Of a stretch of DNA of 14,251 nucleotides, positions 1 through 5,533 are shown piece after piece; the first letter of the stretch is position 1; each line of letters begins with the position of its first letter. The notes under the pieces were generated by a model. It was not told the DNA's origin. It did not search any database and saw only the letters and a list, made by a program, of their open reading frames with translations. Source of the stretch: an uncultured Clostridia bacterium. Lineage in GTDB: Bacteria > Bacillota > Clostridia > Christensenellales > Borkfalkiaceae. Location of the stretch: contig CALVZR010000197.1 of assembly GCA_944372565.1 (NCBI GenBank), positions 1-14,251 on the forward strand, read 5' to 3'. The position numbers and the translations under genes were made by a program.

Positions 1-998
1 TCCCCGTTTACATTTCACCCGAAGGCAGCTGGCACAGCAGCGAAACGCTCAAAGACGTGGGCTTTTTTGCGGAGAAAAACCGTATGCCGCCCCGCGTGTG
101 CCTGCTCGGCGGGGACAATACGCTCTATAAAGCGGGCAAAAACGGAAAACTGAAACCGCTTTGCAAGGCGGCGTGCGCGATCAACTGCCTGCACGGCGCG
201 CGGGGGGAGGACGGCGCGCTCGCCGCCGTCGCGGCGATGAGCGGCGTCCCGCTCGTCGGTTCGGACATCGCGGCTTCCGCCGTGGCGTTCGATAAAATCG
301 CAACAAAAACCGCGCTCAAAGGTTTAGGGATAAAAACCCTCCCGTACGTGCGCGTCGAAGGGGAGGAAGATCTCGATGAGGCGGAAAAAAAGCTGGGTTA
401 TCCCATAATGGTCAAACCCGCGCGGCAGGGCTCTTCCATCGGCGTGAACAAGGCGGAAAACAGGGCGGAGTTCGAGCGGAGCGTGAACAAAGCCAAGAAG
501 TTCGATACCAAGGTGATGGCGGAAAAATTCGCGGAGGGGAAAATCGAGATCAATGCGGCGGCGTACAGGCGGGCGGGGGAGATCGTCGTTTCCGAATGCG
601 AGATGCCCGCCACCGAAAACAGGTTCCTCACCTTTGAAGACAAATACGTGAAGGGCGAACGGCTCTTCCCCGCGCCCGTACCGAAAAAACTTTCCGATAA
701 GATCCGCGTGATCGCCGCCAAAGTGTATGCGGGGCTGGATTGTTCGGGGGTGATCCGCGTGGATTTCCTTCTGGTCGGCGGCGAGCCGTATGTGAACGAG
801 GTGAACACCGTTCCCGGTTCCATGGCGTATTACCTCTTTTCCGATACCTTCGAGGGATTTTCCGCCATGCTGGACGAGATGATCGCCGAGGCGATGGAGG
901 ATTTCAACCGCAGGGAAACCCTCGTGAAGCGTTTCGACTGCAATATTTTGACATCCGCCGGGGCAAAGGGCGGCAAACGCTTTGACAAAAAACGCTGA
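1..998 (+). CDS. ddl: D-alanine--D-alanine ligase, 5' truncated by the window edge
   Basis: This enzyme joins two D-alanines using ATP in the cytoplasm, making the dipeptide that ends the peptidoglycan stem peptide. The reading frame is open from base 3 to the TGA at 996-998, so the gene begins before the window. The first visible residues (PVYISPEGSW) match the part of the family that normally lies about 40 residues in, so a short N-terminal piece is missing. Visible hallmarks are the HGARGEDG motif, the SGVPLVGSD stretch followed by FDK, the ATP-grasp segment KPARQGSSIGV, and the magnesium-binding end RVDFLL...NEVNTVPGS. The GTG at 57 is internal and is not a real start. The neighbour downstream is unrelated in function and has its own promoter inside the last codons of this gene. 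Family assignment is firm; the exact start cannot be seen. Confidence 0.93.
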   Translation, partial: PVYISPEGSWHSSETLKDVGFFAEKNRMPPRVCLLGGDNTLYKAGKNGKLKPLCKAACAINCLHGARGEDGALAAVAAMSGVPLVGSDIAASAVAFDKIATKTALKGLGIKTLPYVRVEGEEDLDEAEKKLGYPIMVKPARQGSSIGVNKAENRAEFERSVNKAKKFDTKVMAEKFAEGKIEINAAAYRRAGEIVVSECEMPATENRFLTFEDKYVKGERLFPAPVPKKLSDKIRVIAAKVYAGLDCSGVIRVDFLLVGGEPYVNEVNTVPGSMAYYLFSDTFEGFSAMLDEMIAEAMEDFNRRETLVKRFDCNILTSAGAKGGKRFDKKR

Positions 999-1010
999 AT
1001 CGGCTATAAT
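982..1010 (+). promoter_or_regulatory. Perfect consensus sigma-A promoter for icd
   Basis: TTGACA at 982-987 and TATAAT at 1005-1010 are separated by exactly 17 bases, a full match to the vegetative consensus. The -35 lies within the last codons of the ligase gene. Transcription should begin near 1017, leaving a leader of about 23 bases with a GGAG ribosome binding site (1028-1031) before the ATG at 1040. Confidence 0.88.
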
Positions 1011-1039
1011 AAGACCAAAAGAAAAACGGAGAAACACGC

Positions 1040-2239
1040 ATGGAAAAAATTAAAATGACGACGCCGCTCGTGGAAATGGACGGCGACGAGATGACGAGGA
1101 TTTTGTGGAAATGGATCAAGGAAGAGCTGATCGAGCCGTTTGTGGACTTAAAGACCGAATATTACGATCTGGGGCTCAAACACCGCGACGAAACGGACGA
1201 TAAAGTTACCCTCGATTCCGCGGCGGCGACCAAAAAATACGGCGTGGCGGTCAAGTGCGCCACCATCACCCCCAACGCCCAGCGCGTGGAGGAATACGGG
1301 CTGAAAAAGATGTGGAAAAGCCCCAACGGCACCATCCGCGCCGCGCTGGACGGCACGGTGTTCCGCGCGCCCGTGCTCGTGGACGGCGTAACGCCCTATA
1401 TCCCGGGATGGAAAAAGCCCATCGTCATCGCGCGTCACGCTTACGGCGATATCTATAAGGCGGTGGATATGAAAGTGGGCGCGGGCAAAGCCGAACTCGT
1501 TTATACCGATAAAAACGGCAGGGAAACCCGTATGACGGTGCACGAATTCGACGGGGACGGCGTGGTGCTCGGCATGCACAACACCGATAAATCGATTTAT
1601 TCCTTTGCCCGCGCGTGCTTCAACTACGCGCTGGATGCGAAAATGCCCCTGTGGTTTTCCACCAAGGACACCATTTCCAAGGTGTACGACCACCGTTTCA
1701 AGGACATTTTCGCCGAAGTTTTCGAAAACGAATACAAGGAAAAATTCCCCGCGGCGGGCATCGAATATATGTACACGCTCATCGACGACGCGGTGGCGCC
1801 CATCGAGCGTTCGGAGGGCGGCGTCGTGTGGGCGTGCAAGAATTACGACGGCGACGTGATGAGCGATATGGTCGCCACCGCCTACGGCTCGCTCGCGATG
1901 ATGACTTCCGTGCTCGTTTCGCCCGACGGCATTTACGAATACGAGGCTGCGCACGGCACGGTTACCCGCCATTATTATAAGTATATCAAGGGAGAGGAAA
2001 CTTCCACCAACCCCGTGGCGACTATTTTCGCCTGGACGGGCGCGCTCGCCAAGCGCGGCGAGCTGGACGGGAACGCGGCGCTCACGGCGTTCGCGAAACG
2101 GCTGGAAGCCGCCACGCTGCGCACCATCGGGGAAGGAGAAATGACGGGCGATCTCGTGCCCCTCTTCAAAAAGGAGGGCGTAACGCCCAAAAAGCTGGAA
2201 AGCCGCGCGTTTTTGCAGGCGATCGCCCGGAGAATGTAA
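1040..2239 (+). CDS. icd: NADP-dependent isocitrate dehydrogenase, eukaryotic-type
   Basis: This enzyme oxidises and decarboxylates isocitrate to 2-oxoglutarate with NADP, supplying NADPH and the glutamate precursor. The 399-residue protein belongs to the homodimeric class that includes human IDH1 and IDH2, not the E. coli type. SPNGTIR followed by GTVFR gives the substrate arginines R100 and R109; RHAYGDIY gives R132 and Y139, at the same numbers as in human IDH1. STKDT supplies the catalytic lysine (K209), LIDD and NYDGDVMSD the metal-binding aspartates, and HGTVTRHY the NADP-specificity loop. The ATG at 1040 follows a GGAG box. It is a single-gene unit between its own promoter and a terminator at 2254. 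All catalytic residues I looked for are present, so it should be active. No aconitase or citrate synthase gene is visible in the window. Confidence 0.97.
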   Translation: MEKIKMTTPLVEMDGDEMTRILWKWIKEELIEPFVDLKTEYYDLGLKHRDETDDKVTLDSAAATKKYGVAVKCATITPNAQRVEEYGLKKMWKSPNGTIRAALDGTVFRAPVLVDGVTPYIPGWKKPIVIARHAYGDIYKAVDMKVGAGKAELVYTDKNGRETRMTVHEFDGDGVVLGMHNTDKSIYSFARACFNYALDAKMPLWFSTKDTISKVYDHRFKDIFAEVFENEYKEKFPAAGIEYMYTLIDDAVAPIERSEGGVVWACKNYDGDVMSDMVATAYGSLAMMTSVLVSPDGIYEYEAAHGTVTRHYYKYIKGEETSTNPVATIFAWTGALAKRGELDGNAALTAFAKRLEAATLRTIGEGEMTGDLVPLFKKEGVTPKKLESRAFLQAIARRM

Positions 2240-2253
2240 AGAAAAATCTTTCG

Positions 2254-2286
2254 GCGGCGGAACGGAAAAGTTCCGCCGCATTTTTT
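2254..2286 (+). terminator. Intrinsic terminator after icd
   Basis: A perfect 10-base-pair stem (GCGGCGGAAC at 2254-2263 with GTTCCGCCGC at 2270-2279) has a six-base loop and is followed by A and then six T. It lies 14 bases after the icd stop codon. Confidence 0.92.
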
Positions 2287-2352
2287 GCCTTTTCCGGTTT
2301 GAAAAAGAAAAGAGGGGGAATAATTCGGGTAAAAAAGAACGGAGGCAAAAAC

Positions 2353-3447
2353 ATGAAAAGATTTGTGGCGGCGGCTTTGCTGATCGTTTCGGCAATCTGC
2401 CTGGCGGCGTTCGCGGGGTGCAACGAGGAGCAGGCTCACGAACACGAGTGGAACGAGGGCGTCGTTACGCGCGCGGCGACCTATACGCACGAGGGCGAAA
2501 CGACCTTCACCTGTAAAACGTGCGGCGGCACGCGCACCGAGGCGATAGACAAGCTCGCCTACACCGCGGATAAAACGGTAAACGCGGGCGAGAGCATTTC
2601 TTCCGCGGTCGCATCGGCGGAAGAGGGCGATTTCATCGTCGTGAAAGCGGGCACGTATCGCGAGCAGCTCGTCGTGGACGGCAAAAACGTGACGATTATC
2701 GGCGAGGGCGCGGTCGTCATCGCGGGGCCGGAGGACTACGCGGCTTTGCGCGTCGTTGAAAAGCCGGGCGCGGACGAAAAAAACTACGCCGCGCTCGTGC
2801 TGGTACAAAATTCGACGGCGGTTCTCGAAAACATTTCGGTTACGGGAAATCCCGACAAGGCGAACGTCGCGCATCTCACTTCGGATAATTCCTACTGCGG
2901 CGTTGCGGCGGTCGATTCCGAACTGCGCCTCGATTACGTGAACGTGAAGGACGTCACCTATCCCGAACGGCCTTCGGGCATACAGAACGGCACGGGGGTA
3001 TTCGCGGCGGCAAAGGAAGAAAATAAAAAGCTCACCGTGCGGTATTCGGAAATTTCCTCTTTCAACAAAACGGGGCTGGTCGTGCGCGAAGGCGTTTCCG
3101 AACTGATCTTCGAGGGGAACACCGTAACGGGAGCGGGCGCGCAGGCGCGCAACTGCCAGAACGGCATCCAGATCGCCTGCCCCAAGGCGAGCATCACGGG
3201 GAACACCGTGAAAAACCTCGTTTACGAAAAGGATGACGAGTGGGTGCACGCTTCCTGGGCGCTGCTCGTTTACAGCGAGGGCGAAAAGAGCGTGCAGGTT
3301 TCGGCAAACACCTTCTCCAACGTGGATAACGGCGTTTATATCGTCGTGAACGGCAGCACGCAGCTCGGCGAGAACAAATACGAAAATCTCTACGAGGAAG
3401 GGTATTCCAATTACGAAACGCCCGCGGAGGGAGAGGAACAGCAATAA
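2353..3447 (+). CDS. Lipoprotein with C-x-x-C module and predicted right-handed beta-helix
   Basis: A 364-residue exported protein. Residues 1-22 form a lipoprotein signal peptide ending in the lipobox FAGC, so Cys23 should be lipidated and the protein tethered outside the membrane. Residues 28-66 hold H-E-H-E-W and then CKTCGG (Cys54, Cys57), a small module seen in many gut Firmicute surface proteins; the usual upstream cysteine appears to be replaced by Tyr44. From about residue 78 on, short strands of the type VVKAGTY, VTIIGEG, LENISVTGN, GIQI and ITGNTVKN recur, as in pectate-lyase-like or NosD-like parallel beta-helices. The fold suggests carbohydrate binding or processing, but I cannot name a substrate or catalytic residues. 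The ATG at 2353 was chosen because GGAGG (2341-2345) sits 7 bases upstream and the signal peptide begins there. No convincing promoter was found between it and the icd terminator. Confidence 0.85.
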   Translation: MKRFVAAALLIVSAICLAAFAGCNEEQAHEHEWNEGVVTRAATYTHEGETTFTCKTCGGTRTEAIDKLAYTADKTVNAGESISSAVASAEEGDFIVVKAGTYREQLVVDGKNVTIIGEGAVVIAGPEDYAALRVVEKPGADEKNYAALVLVQNSTAVLENISVTGNPDKANVAHLTSDNSYCGVAAVDSELRLDYVNVKDVTYPERPSGIQNGTGVFAAAKEENKKLTVRYSEISSFNKTGLVVREGVSELIFEGNTVTGAGAQARNCQNGIQIACPKASITGNTVKNLVYEKDDEWVHASWALLVYSEGEKSVQVSANTFSNVDNGVYIVVNGSTQLGENKYENLYEEGYSNYETPAEGEEQQ

Positions 3448-3463
3448 TCCATTGAAAACGCAA

Positions 3464-3530
3464 CGCGCCCGCGGCATGCAGCCGCGGGCGCGCTTATCGT
3501 TCCGCCCCGGAATGCGGGGCGGCGTTTTTT
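3464..3530 (+). terminator. Double hairpin terminator between convergent genes
   Basis: Two hairpins follow the lipoprotein gene. The first has a perfect 12-base-pair stem (3464-3475 with 3481-3492) and a five-base loop but only a weak T stretch. The second (CCGCCCCG at 3502-3509 with CGGGGCGG at 3515-3522) is followed by six T at 3525-3530, so it terminates + strand transcripts. Read on the minus strand, the first hairpin is followed by GTTGCGTTTTC and may stop the XRE transcript arriving from the other side. Confidence 0.82.
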
Positions 3531-3531
3531 A

Positions 3532-3741
3532 CTACGCGATGCCCGCCAGATAATCGATGCTCACGTTGAAAAAGAGCGCGATGGCGACGAGGTGGGAGAG
3601 CGTGGGCTCGCATTTATCAAGTTCCCATAAACTGATGATGGATTTCCCCACGTCCAGCGCCTCGGCGAGCTGGATCTGTCCGAGCTCCCTTTCCATCCGC
3701 AAAGATCTCAACCGTTCCCCGAAAGTCTCCTTCATACCCAT
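3532..3741 (-). CDS. Small XRE-family (Cro/CI-type) transcriptional regulator
   Basis: A protein of 69 residues consisting of little more than one helix-turn-helix domain: FGERLRSLRMERELGQIQLAEAL is the first half, KSIISLWELDKCEPTL contains the recognition helix, and it ends in the typical FNVSIDYLAG tail. Such stand-alone domains bind DNA as dimers and often repress their own gene. The start is either the ATG at 3741 or the one two codons later at 3735; neither has a strong ribosome binding site. The frame stays open upstream to 4074, but that extension would run through the predicted promoter and backwards through the zinc-ribbon gene, so it is not used. The gene is divergent from the zinc-ribbon pair, and a perfect palindrome overlaps its -10, which suggests self-repression and control of the neighbours. 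The function is inferred from the domain and the context. Confidence 0.85.
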   Translation of the reverse strand: MGMKETFGERLRSLRMERELGQIQLAEALDVGKSIISLWELDKCEPTLSHLVAIALFFNVSIDYLAGIA

Positions 3742-3774
3742 ATTTTCCCACAAACGAAAAAAATTAACAGCTTT

Positions 3775-3790
3775 TCCCATTATTATGGGA
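3775..3790. promoter_or_regulatory. Palindromic candidate operator
   Basis: TCCCATTATTATGGGA has perfect six-base arms (TCCCAT/ATGGGA) around a four-base centre. It lies between the divergent XRE and zinc-ribbon genes and covers the predicted -10 of the XRE promoter, the usual place for an autorepressor site. The size suits an XRE dimer. Binding is inferred, not shown. Confidence 0.5.
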
Positions 3791-3809
3791 GAAAGAGATT
3801 TTTTGTCGA
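3782..3809 (-). promoter_or_regulatory. Predicted promoter of the XRE gene
   Basis: On the minus strand, TCGACA (3809-3804, five of six matches) and CATAAT (3787-3782, five of six) are 16 bases apart. Transcription would start near 3775, about 34 bases ahead of the ATG at 3741. On the opposite strand a TATAAT (3819-3824) could be the -10 for the zinc-ribbon genes, but it has no good -35. Confidence 0.5.
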
Positions 3810-3856
3810 AAAATTTTATATAATAATTTTGCAAACAAAAAGGAGGGAATTGATAA

Positions 3857-4168
3857 ATGTTTTGCAAAAACTGTGGGAAAGAGATCGACGACAAGGCGGA
3901 GATCTGCCCGAATTGCGGCGTGCGCGTGAAGGGCTCGTCGGGCGCGGGGGACGCGCCGAGCGCGGGTTTCGGAGTGCTTGGCTTTTTCTTTCCCCTGATC
4001 GGGCTCATTTTGTATCTCGTGTGGAAAAGCGATTTTCCCCTGAAAGCGAGATCGTGCGGCAAGGGCGCGCTCATCGGCGTGATCGTTTATGTGGCGTTCG
4101 TGATCTTGTATGTCGTTGCGATCTTCGGGATCGCCGGCTGTATCGTCGCAAGCGGCGGGGGATATTAA
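3857..4168 (+). CDS. Zinc-ribbon membrane protein, first of a tandem pair
   Basis: A 103-residue protein. The N-terminus is a zinc ribbon with four cysteines (Cys3, Cys6, Cys17, Cys20; FCKNCGKE and CPNCGVRV), a linker rich in Gly, Ala and Ser follows, then two hydrophobic segments (about 37-56 and 71-97) that should span the membrane with the ribbon in the cytoplasm. Proteins built this way are common in Firmicutes, and their role is generally unknown. AGGAGG (3841-3846) lies 10 bases before the ATG. The gene is divergent from the XRE regulator and is followed after three bases by a close paralogue, so the two are surely cotranscribed. Confidence 0.88.
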   Translation: MFCKNCGKEIDDKAEICPNCGVRVKGSSGAGDAPSAGFGVLGFFFPLIGLILYLVWKSDFPLKARSCGKGALIGVIVYVAFVILYVVAIFGIAGCIVASGGGY

Positions 4169-4171
4169 AAG

Positions 4172-4486
4172 ATGTTTTGCGTAAACTGCGGCAAGGAGAT
4201 CGACGAAAGGGCGGAGATCTGCCCGCATTGCGGCGTACGCGTGAAGCGGTCCGCCGCTTTGGAAAACGACGCGCCGAACGCGGGATTCGCGGTGCTGGGG
4301 TTTTTCTTTCCCCTGATCGGACTGATCTTATATCTCGTCTGGAAAGACGAGTTTCCTTTGCGGGCGGGATCGTGCGGCAAAGGGGCGCTCATCGGCGTGA
4401 TCGTGAGCGCGGCGCTTGCCGTTTTATACATTGTTATGGTCGTGTGTATCGTGGGGATCCTCGCGGCGAGCGTGCCGATGATGTGA
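4172..4486 (+). CDS. Zinc-ribbon membrane protein, second of a tandem pair
   Basis: A 104-residue paralogue of the gene just upstream, roughly two thirds identical by eye, with the same four cysteines (3, 6, 17, 20) and the shared block GFFFPLIGLILYLVWK. The stop of the first gene and this ATG are three bases apart, and only a weak G-rich stretch precedes the ATG, so translation is probably coupled. Identity is highest in the ribbon, first membrane segment and the SCGKGALIGVIV block; the final 25 residues have diverged. The pair arose by tandem duplication. The two products may form a heteromer, which is inference only. Confidence 0.87.
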   Translation: MFCVNCGKEIDERAEICPHCGVRVKRSAALENDAPNAGFAVLGFFFPLIGLILYLVWKDEFPLRAGSCGKGALIGVIVSAALAVLYIVMVVCIVGILAASVPMM

Positions 4487-4491
4487 ACGTT

Positions 4492-4525
4492 AAAAAAGAA
4501 GGCTTTTCAAAAGCCTTCTTTTTTT
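4492..4525. terminator. Bidirectional terminator between convergent genes
   Basis: The stem is centred on 4508: GAAGGCTTTT (4498-4507) pairs with AAAAGCCTTC (4509-4518), flanked by A6 on the left and T7 on the right. It therefore provides a T tract on either strand, serving both the zinc-ribbon pair and the lipid kinase that ends at 4537. Confidence 0.92.
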
Positions 4526-4536
4526 GTGTTTGAAAT

Positions 4537-5406
4537 TCAGCGGTGCATCTTCAATACGTTGTGCACCACTTCCGCCTTAAAGGGGCGGTTTTCGTATAAC
4601 TCGCCGTCCACGTTGAGCACGGGAACGCACTCTCCCTCGATTTCGATCTTGTCGCAAAGCTCCACGTGCGCCTGCGGCAGGGAAAGCAGTTTGCCCTTCT
4701 TGAATTTGAGCAGGGCGAAGGGGATTTTGAGCCCCTTGATCTCGTCCACGTAAACAAAATTGAGTTTGCCGTCGTCCGTATCGGAAGAGGGGGAGATCTT
4801 CAGCCCGCCGCCGATCATGCTGGCGTTCGCCACGCACGACAAAAAGGACTTGTATTCCCGTTTCTTGCCGTCCACCGTGGCGGTGAAACGGGTGCATTTA
4901 TAGGAAAAGAGCGCGCGGATCAGGCAGTTCGTATAGCCGATCTTGGTCTTTTTCTGCAATTTATTGTAGAGTTTGAGCACCTCCACGTCGATCCCCGTGC
5001 CCACCACGTTGATGGAGCGGAACCCCGGAAGCTGTATGTAATCGATATACCGCGCGGGTCTGGTCAAAATCACGTCCAGCGCGTCCTCCACGTTTTCGGG
5101 AAGGCGGAGGTGCGCCGCAAAGTCGTTCCCCGTACCGCAGGGGATAAGCCCGAACGTGATGTTTTCAAAATTGTCCAGCCCGTTCACCACTTCGTTCAGC
5201 GTGCCGTCGCCGCCCATGGCGACAACGGTTTCCGCGCCCGCCGCTACGGCTTGTCTGGTCAGTTCTATCGCGTGTTTGGGATATTCGCTTTTGTGCAGTC
5301 TGTAAGGTACGCCGAGATTTTTGAGTTTGTTTTCCGCGAGCGCGAGGTTTTTCTTCATTCTCTTCTCGCCGCCCGCGTAGGGATTGTAGATGATGTCGAG
5401 TTCCAT
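4537..5406 (-). CDS. Diacylglycerol kinase family lipid kinase
   Basis: A soluble, membrane-associated kinase of 289 residues that phosphorylates diacylglycerol or a related lipid, probably to recycle the diacylglycerol released by lipoteichoic acid synthesis (DgkB/YegS-like). It starts with the family's nucleotide-binding strand IIYNPYAGG, followed by the signature MGGDGTLNEVVNG (residues 64-76) and the IPCGTGNDFA motif (88-97). The C-terminal half, with KISPSSDTDDGKL and the final LNVDGE strand, is the lipid-binding beta domain. Length is normal for the family. The ATG at 5406 is preceded by AAGGA about 7 bases upstream on the minus strand. The gene stands alone between a divergent promoter region and the bidirectional terminator. 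The exact lipid substrate cannot be read from the sequence. Confidence 0.92.
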   Translation of the reverse strand: MELDIIYNPYAGGEKRMKKNLALAENKLKNLGVPYRLHKSEYPKHAIELTRQAVAAGAETVVAMGGDGTLNEVVNGLDNFENITFGLIPCGTGNDFAAHLRLPENVEDALDVILTRPARYIDYIQLPGFRSINVVGTGIDVEVLKLYNKLQKKTKIGYTNCLIRALFSYKCTRFTATVDGKKREYKSFLSCVANASMIGGGLKISPSSDTDDGKLNFVYVDEIKGLKIPFALLKFKKGKLLSLPQAHVELCDKIEIEGECVPVLNVDGELYENRPFKAEVVHNVLKMHR

Positions 5407-5482
5407 TTCTTATTCCTTGTAAGGGGGCGGGATGCGTGTGTTTTGCCCCTGAATTTCGCAACGCAAAAAAACGTACAGTAAA

Positions 5483-5511
5483 ATATTACTACATTTTTGG
5501 CAAAATTACAA
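5483..5511 (-). promoter_or_regulatory. Possible promoter of the lipid kinase gene
   Basis: On the minus strand TTGTAA (5511-5506) and TAATAT (5488-5483) lie 17 bases apart, each four of six matches to consensus. The -35 would sit inside the cca promoter spacer, so the divergent promoters would overlap. The match is moderate only. Confidence 0.35.
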
Positions 5512-5526
5512 CTTTTATGCTATAAT
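5497..5526 (+). promoter_or_regulatory. Promoter of cca, with extended -10, giving a leaderless mRNA
   Basis: TTGGCA (5497-5502), an 18-base spacer, and TATAAT (5521-5526) preceded by TGC (5518-5520, an extended -10). Only seven bases, all A or T, separate the -10 from the ATG at 5534, so transcription should start at or within a base or two of the start codon. Confidence 0.8.
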
Positions 5527-5533
5527 ATTTTTT

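Noticed and set aside
2299..2352. TTG-started extension of the beta-helix lipoprotein
   Set aside because: It lacks a ribosome binding site and would put basic residues before a complete lipoprotein signal peptide; GGAGG sits correctly for the ATG at 2353.
1148..2395. 415-residue open frame on the minus strand
   Set aside because: Antisense shadow of isocitrate dehydrogenase with low-complexity Arg/His-rich translation and no ribosome binding site.
1975..3477. 500-residue open frame on the minus strand
   Set aside because: It lies antisense to icd and the beta-helix lipoprotein, whose coding assignment is clear; long antisense frames are expected in GC-rich DNA, and it runs through a terminator.
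3742..4074. N-terminal extension of the XRE regulator up to 180 residues
   Set aside because: It would be antisense to the first zinc-ribbon gene and cross the predicted promoter and palindrome; the added sequence resembles no domain.
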